In this document: piece by piece, positions 1 to 4,923 of the stretch | Layout: every line of letters begins with the position of its first letter | Numbering within the stretch: position 1 is the stretch's first letter | Assembly: GCA_013042825.1 (NCBI GenBank) | Contig: JABDPL010000233.1 | Span: 1-5,798 of the forward strand | Direction of reading: 5' to 3' | DNA length: 5,798 nucleotides | Source: Flavobacteriaceae bacterium | GTDB taxonomy: Bacteria > Bacteroidota > Bacteroidia > Flavobacteriales > Flavobacteriaceae | The notes under the pieces: model-generated | What the model was told of the DNA's origin: nothing | The model's input: the letters and a program-made list of their open reading frames with translations, nothing else | Database searches by the model: none | Program-made: the position numbers and the translations under genes

Positions 1-1163
1 AGCTCGCGAGCTTTAATGGTCTTTCTTCCTTTGCCTTCTTCTTCGTATTTGAGGTAAAGCGCTTCAAATTCATCGCTATGGGTGTCCGGAAGTCCGGGGC
101 ACTCATTCGGGCACATTAAGGTCCATGTACCATCTTCCTGAACCCGTTTCATAAACAGATCCGGAATCCACATGGCATAGAAGAGATCACGAGCCCGCAT
201 TTCTTCCTTTCCGTGGTTCTTTTTCAATTCAAGAAAATCGAATATATCGGCATGCCAGGGTTCAATGTAAATGGCAAAACTTCCTTTGCGTTTACCACCG
301 CCCTGATCTACATAGCGCGCGGTATCGTTAAATACACGCAGCATAGGCACGATGCCATTACTCGTTCCGTTCGTTCCGGCTATATAACTTCCGGTCGCCC
401 TGATATTATGAATAGAAAGTCCGATTCCCCCGGCTGATTGCGAAATTCTTGCTGTTTGCTTAAGGGTATCGTAAATACCATCTATACTGTCTTCCTTCAT
501 GGTTAAGAGGAAGCAGGACGACATTTGTGGTTTCGGTGTGCCTGAGTTGAACAAGGTTGGTGTTGCATGCGTAAAATACTTCTTCGACATCAGCTCATAG
601 GTCTCGATAGCCGAGTCAAGGTCATCGAGATGAATACCTATCGACACGCGCATGAGCATATGCTGGGGACGCTCAGCTATTTGTCCGTTTATCTTTAACA
701 GGTATGATCGCTCCAGTGTTTTGAATCCGAAATAATCATAACCGAAATCGCGGTTATAGATAATGGTAGAATCCAGTTTGTCCTTGTTATCTTCTATGAT
801 CTTATAGACCTCATCTGAAAGTAAAGGTGCTTTTTTTCCTGTTCTTGGATTAACGTATGTATACAGGTCGGTCATCACTTCACTAAAACTCTTTTTGGTG
901 TTTTTATGAAGATTGGAAACCGAGATTCGCGCGGCCAGTTTTGCATAATCGGGGTGAGCCGTTGTGAGGGTTGCCGCGGTTTCCGCTGCCAGATTATCCA
1001 GTTCGCTTGTCGTCACACCATCATACAAGCCATCGATCACTCTCATGGCTACTTTTACCGGATCGACGAGATCACTGAGTCCGTAACAAAGTTTACGCAC
1101 TCTGGAGGTGATCTTATCAAACATTACGGGTTCTTTGCGGCCGTCGCGTTTTACTACATACAT
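1..1163 (-). CDS. nrdA: Ribonucleoside-diphosphate reductase large (alpha) subunit, class Ia, N-terminal part
   Basis: Cytosolic catalytic subunit that reduces ribonucleoside diphosphates to deoxyribonucleotides together with NrdB. The translation starts MYVVKRDGRKEPVMFDKI, a typical N-terminal ATP-cone (about residues 1-95) for allosteric activity control. The barrel begins later: MSSCFLL places the first redox cysteine at residue 217 (equivalent to yeast Rnr1 Cys218), and AGGIG follows. DQGGGKRKGSF at 286-296 is the specificity loop 2. Further on come EPWHADIFDFLELKKNHG and MCPNECPG. These match the eukaryote-like NrdA type rather than the E. coli type. The frame is open to the left edge, giving 387 complete codons of an expected roughly 750-850, so the active-site Asn-Cys-Glu segment, second redox cysteine and C-terminal shuttle cysteines lie outside. 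The ATG at 1163 is preceded by AACTAACTAACT with no Shine-Dalgarno. It lies 188 nt downstream of nrdB on the same strand, so co-transcription is likely. Family assignment is very secure. Confidence 0.97.
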   Translation of the reverse strand, partial: MYVVKRDGRKEPVMFDKITSRVRKLCYGLSDLVDPVKVAMRVIDGLYDGVTTSELDNLAAETAATLTTAHPDYAKLAARISVSNLHKNTKKSFSEVMTDLYTYVNPRTGKKAPLLSDEVYKIIEDNKDKLDSTIIYNRDFGYDYFGFKTLERSYLLKINGQIAERPQHMLMRVSIGIHLDDLDSAIETYELMSKKYFTHATPTLFNSGTPKPQMSSCFLLTMKEDSIDGIYDTLKQTARISQSAGGIGLSIHNIRATGSYIAGTNGTSNGIVPMLRVFNDTARYVDQGGGKRKGSFAIYIEPWHADIFDFLELKKNHGKEEMRARDLFYAMWIPDLFMKRVQEDGTWTLMCPNECPGLPDTHSDEFEALYLKYEEEGKGRKTIKARE

Positions 1164-1180
1164 AGTTAGTTAGTTTTAAG

Positions 1181-1207
1181 CCTTCTTAATTCTTAGGGTC
1201 AAGAAGG
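1181..1207 (-). repeat. Perfect 7-bp inverted repeat just upstream of nrdA
   Basis: CCTTCTT at 1181-1187 and AAGAAGG at 1201-1207 are exact reverse complements around a 13-nt loop. On the minus-strand transcript the second arm ends 17 nt before the nrdA ATG. No run of U follows, so it is not an intrinsic terminator. The arm reads AAGAAGG in the mRNA, which resembles a purine-rich ribosome site but sits too far from the start to serve as one. Whether it folds in vivo is inference. Confidence 0.5.
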
Positions 1208-1284
1208 GTTGAGTTAGTTAATCCGGATCATGTATCAAATCTGATCAGAGGATCCCTTGCTTATGTTTGATATTGGTTGGTCCG

Positions 1285-1317
1285 GGGGTCTATCGTAATG
1301 GTCAGACGATCGATCCC
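1285..1317 (-). repeat. Imperfect 11-bp hairpin in the nrdB-nrdA spacer
   Basis: On the minus strand GGGATCGATCG (1317-1307) can pair with CGATAGACCCC (1295-1285) at 9 of 11 positions around an 11-nt loop; the mismatches are G-A and A-C. It lies 35 nt after the nrdB stop. With no U-tract behind it, a role in 3'-end protection or mRNA processing between the two cistrons is more plausible than termination. Chance is possible. Confidence 0.4.
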
Positions 1318-1351
1318 TGAGGACTGGGTTTGATAAAATAATGGTCTCCGA

Positions 1352-2335
1352 TTAGAAATCGGCGTCAAAGCTGAACTTATCTACTTCTTCTTCATCTGTT
1401 TTCAATACACCTGCCTTCTGATATTCAGAGACCCGTTTCTCGAAGAAGTTTGTCTTGCCTTGAAGCGAAATCATTTCCATGAAATCGAATGGATTGGTTG
1501 AATTATACACCTTCTCACAACCCAATTCAACCAGGAGGCGGTCGGTCACAAACTCAAGATATTCCGTCATCAGTTTGGCGTTCATTCCAATAAGGCTAAC
1601 AGGTAAAGATTCGGTTATAAATTCCCTTTCAATATTCAACGCATCAACCAGAATATCGGTTATGCGCTCTTTTGGTACTTTATTTACAAGATGATGATTA
1701 TGCAGGTGAACTGCAAAATCACAATGCACACCTTCATCTCTGGAAATAAGTTCGTTAGAGAAGGTTAAGCCCGGCATTAGTCCGCGTTTCTTCAACCAGA
1801 AGATCGAACAAAATGCCCCGGAAAAGAAAATTCCCTCGACGGCGGCAAAGGCAATCAGGCGTTCGGCGAAACTCGGGGATTCAATCCATTTTAAAGCCCA
1901 ATCGGCTTTCTTTTTGATTGCCGGAAAATTTTCGATTGCATTGAACAATTGATCCTTTTCCTTTTCATCTTTAACGTAGGTGTCGATTAAAAGGGAGTAG
2001 GTCTCACTGTGGATATTCTCCATCATGATCTGGAATCCGTAGAAAAATTTGGCCTCGCTGTATTGAACTTCATTAACGAAATTCTCAGCAAGGTTTTCAT
2101 TTACGATTCCGTCGCTGGCGGCAAAAAAGGCTAAAATATGCTTGATAAAATAACGTTCATCATCGTTCAATTTGTTGATCCAGTCACTCAAATCCTGTTG
2201 AAGATCAATTTCTTCAGCTGTCCAGAAACTGGCCTCTGATTTTTTATACCATTCCCAGATATCGTGATGCTGAATTGGAAAAATTACGAATCGATCTTTA
2301 TTTTCATCTAAAATTGGTTCGATTTGTCGTGACAT
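1352..2335 (-). CDS. nrdB: Ribonucleoside-diphosphate reductase small (beta) subunit, class Ia
   Basis: Ferritin-like subunit that houses a di-iron centre and the tyrosyl radical used by NrdA. At 327 aa it is complete. All expected ligands are visible: Asp75 (AASDGIVNEN), Glu106 and His109 (MENIHSE), Glu167 (AVEGIFFSG), and Glu201 and His204 (SRDEGVH). The radical tyrosine is Tyr113 (HSETYSLL), so this is a normal tyrosyl-radical enzyme, not a radical-free or Mn/Fe class Ic type. Trp38 (SFWTAEE) belongs to the radical-transfer path. The C-terminus ends FSFDADF, nearly the eukaryotic FTLDADF tail that docks to the large subunit. Together with long identities to animal R2 (FPIQHHDIW, LKKRGLMPGLTFSNELISRDEG) this marks the eukaryote-like subgroup common in Bacteroidota. 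The ATG at 2335 is in an A-rich context (AATCATAATAAATG) without Shine-Dalgarno. It is first in the nrdB-nrdA unit; the repeat-bearing upstream region probably controls both. Confidence 0.98.
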   Translation of the reverse strand: MSRQIEPILDENKDRFVIFPIQHHDIWEWYKKSEASFWTAEEIDLQQDLSDWINKLNDDERYFIKHILAFFAASDGIVNENLAENFVNEVQYSEAKFFYGFQIMMENIHSETYSLLIDTYVKDEKEKDQLFNAIENFPAIKKKADWALKWIESPSFAERLIAFAAVEGIFFSGAFCSIFWLKKRGLMPGLTFSNELISRDEGVHCDFAVHLHNHHLVNKVPKERITDILVDALNIEREFITESLPVSLIGMNAKLMTEYLEFVTDRLLVELGCEKVYNSTNPFDFMEMISLQGKTNFFEKRVSEYQKAGVLKTDEEEVDKFSFDADF

Positions 2336-2390
2336 TTATTATGATTTTTTAAAAAATTGAACAAAAAAATTTACGTCGATTCGGGACTAA

Positions 2391-2398
2391 CAAAGATT
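2391..2398 (-). promoter_or_regulatory. Possible -7 element of the nrdBA promoter
   Basis: On the minus strand AATCTTTG matches the Bacteroidetes -7 consensus TAnnTTTG at five of the six fixed positions (the first T is A). Transcription would start near 2385, leaving a leader of about 50 nt. No TTG is found 17-23 nt upstream, only a T-rich run, so the -33 element is weak or absent. This is the best candidate seen, but it is tentative. Confidence 0.35.
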
Positions 2399-2421
2399 CG
2401 AATTTGAAAATGAAAAAGAAA

Positions 2422-2469
2422 GGTGATTTTATAAACATTGTCAACAAGTTTTTAACAAGGGGTGATTTT
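2422..2469 (-). promoter_or_regulatory. Nested direct repeats upstream of nrdB, candidate operator
   Basis: On the minus strand the 9-mer AAAATCACC occurs twice, at 2469-2461 and 2430-2422, exactly 39 bp apart. Between the copies CTTGTT is repeated at 2459-2454 and 2448-2443, 11 bp apart, about one helical turn. The block lies immediately upstream of the possible nrdB -7 element, which is where a regulator of ribonucleotide reductase would bind. It does not resemble the 16-bp palindromic NrdR box, and no nrdR gene is in the window. The repeats are seen directly; the regulatory role is inferred. Confidence 0.4.
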
Positions 2470-2660
2470 TTTCTTACATAGGGGTAGAAATAAAAAAAGG
2501 GCTAACTATTTGATATTATGCATTTTAACGAATTATGGAAATCTGCAGTCTCAATAAAACCAGCACTTTGCGGAATCGGCATTTCTGACAATTCTCCGAA
2601 ATAAAATTCATTCTCTAAATCGGTCAGCTACTGCGGCGTCTGAACATAAAAAAACCAGAA

Positions 2661-2698
2661 AATCCTAATATGTTCGATTAATAGCGATTTAATCCTAA
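2661..2698. repeat. Pair of AATCCTAA direct repeats
   Basis: AATCCTAA occurs at 2661-2668 and 2691-2698, a 30-bp period, in the middle of the gene-free region. No further copy with the same spacing is seen, so this is not a CRISPR-like array. It could be a protein-binding pair or chance in AT-rich DNA. Confidence 0.3.
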
Positions 2699-2767
2699 AA
2701 TGGATCCCTGCTTCCGCTTCATATTATGAGATGTTATCCCTAAAATAACAGTTCAAAAATAATAAAA

Positions 2768-2788
2768 GAAAAAAAGCATCACTATGCT
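2768..2788 (-). terminator. Intrinsic terminator of the DUF3109 gene
   Basis: On the minus strand AGCAT (2788-2784), loop AGTG, and ATGCT (2779-2775) form a 5-bp hairpin that runs straight into seven consecutive T (2775-2769), then C and more T. It lies 46 nt after the DUF3109 stop, in the right orientation. The stem is short and AT-leaning, so termination may be partial, but the hairpin plus U-tract is well placed. Confidence 0.6.
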
Positions 2789-2834
2789 ATATTGACCTCT
2801 TATCAAATCAATTTTCAAGACTAAAACAATTCCT

Positions 2835-3410
2835 CTAAAGTTCAGGACGAAGGCGTTTGGCGGCCTCTTCAAGATCTTCATACCAATCCGATCCGAATTT
2901 CCTTATAAGAGCTTCTTTTACGAAGCGATAAACAGGCAGCTGTAATTCGCGCCCAAGAGAACAGGCATCATCACAAATTGGCCATTTGTGATAATTAACG
3001 GCCGAGAATGCACTGTATTCCTTGATTCTAACAGGATAAAGATGACATGACAAGGGTTTTTGCCATTCTATCTCTCCCTGTTTAAAGGCCTGTTCTATTC
3101 CGCATAAGGCCTTATTACTCTCGTCGAAAACGGCATACGCACATTCTTTTCCATCGATCAAAGGCGTTTCAAGCTTTCCCGAATCCGTTTTGATATAATG
3201 GCCTTGGGCTTCAATCGCTTTTACAGATACTTTCCGGAGAAATGGTTTGATCTTTGGGAAAAGTTCTTCCAGCATTTCCGTCTCTTCCGGATCAAGGGGT
3301 GCACCTGCATCTCCCTGAACACAACAGGCCCCTTTGCATGCATTCAGATTACACACAAAATCCTTTTCGATTATATCTTCAGATACTATGGTCCTGCCCA
3401 GCTGAAACAC
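2835..3410 (-). CDS. DUF3109 family cysteine-rich protein, GTG start
   Basis: Conserved Bacteroidota protein of unknown function, 191 aa from the chosen start. It carries nine cysteines, at 20, 25, 29, 30, 90, 103, 122, 146 and 150. They are arranged in blocks typical of the family: CNLNACKGACC near the N-terminus, GKECAY, LCGIE, LSCHLYPVR, NYHKWPICDDAC. This resembles the metal- or cluster-binding pattern of YkgJ-type proteins (CxxxCC early, C-x-L-x-P later), so it probably binds zinc or iron; that is inference. There is no signal peptide or membrane helix, so it should be cytosolic. An upstream ATG at 3458 is in frame, but the extra 16 residues are unlike the family, whose members usually begin MFQxGxTxVSEDI. 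The GTG at 3410 gives exactly that start, and a strong promoter lies directly in front of it. The gene stands alone between its promoter and terminator, divergent from the marC-type operon. Confidence 0.88.
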   Translation of the reverse strand: MFQLGRTIVSEDIIEKDFVCNLNACKGACCVQGDAGAPLDPEETEMLEELFPKIKPFLRKVSVKAIEAQGHYIKTDSGKLETPLIDGKECAYAVFDESNKALCGIEQAFKQGEIEWQKPLSCHLYPVRIKEYSAFSAVNYHKWPICDDACSLGRELQLPVYRFVKEALIRKFGSDWYEDLEEAAKRLRPEL

Positions 3411-3414
3411 AACG

Positions 3415-3443
3415 CAAATATAGGAGTTATGCACCATCTGCAA
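3415..3443 (-). promoter_or_regulatory. Bacteroidetes-type promoter of the DUF3109 gene
   Basis: On the minus strand TTG (3443-3441), 18 nt of spacer, and TATATTTG (3422-3415) match the TTG-N17-23-TAnnTTTG promoter of Flavobacteriia and Bacteroides at every fixed position. The expected transcription start is about 4-6 nt after the -7 element, around 3411-3409. That is essentially at the GTG taken as the start codon, so the mRNA would be leaderless or nearly so. It also makes the upstream ATG at 3458 unusable, because it would lie outside the transcript. Confidence 0.6.
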
Positions 3444-3502
3444 GATTGAAAAACTCAATAAAATTTAATTGTTTCAGTAGTCGTAGATTCTGAATATTTA
3501 CC

Positions 3503-3510
3503 GACCTTTG
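3503..3510 (+). promoter_or_regulatory. Possible -7 element of the MarC operon
   Basis: GACCTTTG, followed by CA, matches TAnnTTTG at five of six fixed positions and lies 20 bp before the MarC ATG. No TTG is present 17-23 nt upstream, so the -33 element is weak. It would give a leader of roughly 15 nt. Its position in the 120-bp divergent gap and the absence of any other candidate support it modestly. Confidence 0.4.
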
Positions 3511-3530
3511 CACGAAATTTTCAAAAAGCA

Positions 3531-4109
3531 ATGGATTTTGATTTCAAGGAAATAATTACGGCATTTATGGTATTGTTCGCAGTAATAGATGTCGTTGGAA
3601 ATATTCCGATCATTATCGACCTTCGGAAGAAAGCCGGCCATATTCAAAGCGAGAAGGCGACCCTTATTGCAGGCTTCATTCTTATACTGTTTCTTTTCCT
3701 GGGAAAAAGCATCCTGAATCTGATCGGTATAGACGTGAATTCCTTTGCTGTTGCAGGCTCGTTTATTCTGTTCTTTATCGCACTCGAGATGATACTTGGA
3801 ATAACGTTATACAAGGACGATGAGAACGCCCCTAATACGGCATCTATCTTCCCCCTGGCCTTCCCTTTGATCGCAGGGCCCGGCAGTCTGACAACCTTGT
3901 TATCGATCAGGGCTGAATTCAAAACCGAGAATATTGTTGTAGCCGTGATAATAAATGTGATCTTTATTTATATTGTTCTGAAAACCTCAGCCCGAATCGA
4001 ACGCATTATCGGATCTAGCGGAATAGGAATTATTAGAAAGGTGTTCGGCGTTGTTTTGTTGGCAATAGCGGTCAAGTTGTTCACTTCAAACATTAAAGTA
4101 TTGCTATAG
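3531..4109 (+). CDS. MarC/UPF0056 family integral membrane protein
   Basis: Inner-membrane protein of 192 aa, full length for the family. Six hydrophobic segments are visible at about residues 8-28, 43-62, 70-92, 104-124, 133-151 and 164-186. Family signatures are present: FAVIDVVGNIP in the first helix (the D-x-x-G-N-x-P motif), ALEMILGI, and FPLAFPLIAGPGSLTTL at about 107-123. The family is classed as 6-TM neutral amino acid transporters because one archaeal member was shown to carry small amino acids. The E. coli name MarC comes from its position beside marRAB and does not imply drug resistance. The substrate here is unknown. The start ATG at 3531 follows AAAAAGCA, an A-rich leader with no Shine-Dalgarno. 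It is the first gene of a three-gene unit; the next gene starts 2 bp after its stop. Confidence 0.93.
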   Translation: MDFDFKEIITAFMVLFAVIDVVGNIPIIIDLRKKAGHIQSEKATLIAGFILILFLFLGKSILNLIGIDVNSFAVAGSFILFFIALEMILGITLYKDDENAPNTASIFPLAFPLIAGPGSLTTLLSIRAEFKTENIVVAVIINVIFIYIVLKTSARIERIIGSSGIGIIRKVFGVVLLAIAVKLFTSNIKVLL

Positions 4110-4111
4110 AA

Positions 4112-4312
4112 ATGAAAGTTTTTATCTACATATTAATGATCCTGGCTGTTGTTCTGGTGGTCTATAATGGCACGCATATCGATTTTAACGATCCGTTTGG
4201 TGATGACAGCATTGTGGCCGTTATAACTGCCATTGCCGGTTTATGTGCGTTAATGGTCCTCGCTATACTCCGAACTTCTCAGAAAATAAAAGAGTCCCTT
4301 AAACGAAAATGA
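4112..4312 (+). CDS. Small two-helix membrane protein, function unknown
   Basis: A 66-aa protein with two hydrophobic helices at about 3-18 and 34-53. They are joined by an acidic loop (HIDFNDPFGDDS) and end in a basic tail (RTSQKIKESLKRK). By the positive-inside rule both ends face the cytoplasm and the loop faces the periplasm. I do not recognise a named domain; it looks like the small conserved membrane proteins annotated as hypothetical in Flavobacteriia. The reality of the gene is supported by its packing: it starts 2 bp after the MarC stop, and its TGA overlaps the next ATG (ATGA). The tight coupling suggests it is made in step with its neighbours and may be a membrane partner of MarC or an anchor for the flavoprotein, but that is inference. 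Confidence 0.85.
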   Translation: MKVFIYILMILAVVLVVYNGTHIDFNDPFGDDSIVAVITAIAGLCALMVLAILRTSQKIKESLKRK

Positions 4313-4923
4313 AAGGTTACGATGCACTGATAATAGGCGGTGGTGCAGCAGGGCTTTCGTGTGCCCTGGTCCTAGGTTCTGCCGGTAAACGCGACTATGT
4401 TGGCGGCAAATCAATAGGGATAATCACCCATCAGAAGACCTCTCACCTGCAGAATGCCCTGTTCAATAATGTACTGGGGCTATACCCAGGAACCACAGGG
4501 GCATCCATCTTAGATTCCGGTAAAAAACAACTGGCTGAGCTTTACCCGCATATCGATCAGATTGAGAAGTTGAAAGTCAAAATGATTAGACGAGAGGGCG
4601 GCGGTTTTCAGATCGAAACGAATAAAGAAAAGATCCGTGCGAAGATCGTGGTAATAGCGGTAGGTTATACTGATCTGATCACGATAAAAGGCCTAGAGCA
4701 ATTCATAGAACCACACCCGAGAGCGGCCAGTGAAAAGAACAGGATCTGGTTAAAGAACACCGATCACAGAATTGAGAACAACCTCTATGTTGCCGGAACT
4801 TTGGCCGGATGGCGAAGCCAGTTTGCCATGGCATCGGGCAGTGGTGCCCATGTGGCTACCGACATTTTAACCCTTTGGAATGGGGGTAAACACACAAAGG
4901 TTCACGATAAAGTCGAGAATTAA
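4309..4923 (+). CDS. Single-domain FAD-dependent oxidoreductase, thioredoxin reductase-like
   Basis: A 204-aa flavoprotein. The N-terminus YDALIIGGGAAGLSCALVL holds the Rossmann dinucleotide motif G10-x-G12-x-x-G15. A second strand-turn, AKIVVIAVGYT (111-121), and a C-terminal NNLYVAGTLAGW (157-168) followed by QFAMASGSGAHVATDI correspond to the FAD-binding ends of thioredoxin reductases. Two features depart from that family. It is about 100 residues shorter, so the NADPH-binding domain is missing. Its only cysteine is Cys18 inside the FAD fold, so the redox CxxC is absent. The usual Gly-Asp of the C-terminal FAD motif reads Gly-Thr (163-164). It cannot be a normal thioredoxin reductase; electron donor and acceptor are unknown. 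The ATG at 4309 overlaps the preceding TGA, implying translational coupling. Its stop shares bases with the convergent peptidase gene. Confidence 0.88.
   Translation: MKGYDALIIGGGAAGLSCALVLGSAGKRDYVGGKSIGIITHQKTSHLQNALFNNVLGLYPGTTGASILDSGKKQLAELYPHIDQIEKLKVKMIRREGGGFQIETNKEKIRAKIVVIAVGYTDLITIKGLEQFIEPHPRAASEKNRIWLKNTDHRIENNLYVAGTLAGWRSQFAMASGSGAHVATDILTLWNGGKHTKVHDKVEN

Larger units (their letters stand above)
1164..1351 (-). other. nrdB-nrdA intergenic spacer, probably transcribed
   Basis: This 188-nt stretch separates the nrdB stop from the nrdA start on the same strand. No open frame of note lies in it. I see no terminator: neither of its two inverted repeats is followed by a U-tract in the direction of transcription, and no clear TAnnTTTG promoter was found. 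It therefore looks like a transcribed spacer with RNA structure. It also holds several GATC-containing palindromes (ATCCGGAT at 1221-1228, CTGATCAG at 1241-1248, GGATCC at 1250-1255), but GATC is also frequent in the adjoining coding sequence, so this may mean nothing. Confidence 0.6.
2336..2834. other. About 500-bp AT-rich intergenic region without a credible gene
   Basis: Between the nrdB start and the DUF3109 stop there is no convincing coding sequence. Reading all frames gives only short ones: a 28-codon plus-strand frame at 2518-2604, and a minus-strand open stretch at 2502-2627 that contains an ATG (2582) encoding 26 aa. The nrdB-proximal 140 bp holds direct repeats and a possible promoter. 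The middle (about 2480-2700) holds a pair of AATCCTAA repeats (2661-2668 and 2691-2698, 30 bp apart). A weak AT-rich inverted repeat TGTTAT/ATAACA lies at 2732-2750. The far end holds a terminator. No tRNA-like or known riboswitch structure was recognised by eye. Confidence 0.7.

Noticed and set aside
213..437. Plus-strand open frame of 74 codons
   Set aside because: It lies wholly inside nrdA on the opposite strand, which is the certain gene; the translation has no recognisable domain.
906..1169. Plus-strand open frame of 87 codons
   Set aside because: Antisense to the ATP-cone part of nrdA; no family resemblance and no start signal.
1221..1317. Cluster of GATC palindromes as a possible origin or methylation switch
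   Set aside because: GATC is about as common in the neighbouring nrdA coding sequence, and no DnaA boxes or AT-rich unwinding element accompany it.
1479..1694. Plus-strand open frame of 71 codons
   Set aside because: Antisense shadow of nrdB, with arginine/serine-rich composition typical of a reversed frame.
2502..2582. Minus-strand 26-codon frame starting MPIPQSAGF
   Set aside because: Composition looks protein-like, but there is no start support and it sits among unrelated AT-rich DNA; kept only as part of the gene-free-region finding.
2518..2604. Plus-strand 28-codon frame starting MHFNELWKS
   Set aside because: Too short, without homology I recognise and without a promoter; chance frames of this length are expected.
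2661..2698. AATCCTAA pair as a minimal CRISPR array
   Set aside because: Only two 8-bp copies with no longer repeat, no third unit and no cas gene nearby.
3411..3458. Extending the DUF3109 protein to the upstream ATG
   Set aside because: The added 16 residues are not family-like, and the region coincides with a full-match promoter whose transcript would start after that ATG.
3198..3493. Two overlapping plus-strand frames within and beyond the DUF3109 gene
   Set aside because: Both are antisense to the cysteine-rich coding region, and neither has a promoter or recognisable sequence.
3644..3922. Minus-strand open frame of 92 codons
   Set aside because: Shadow of the MarC-family gene, whose helices and motifs are unmistakable.
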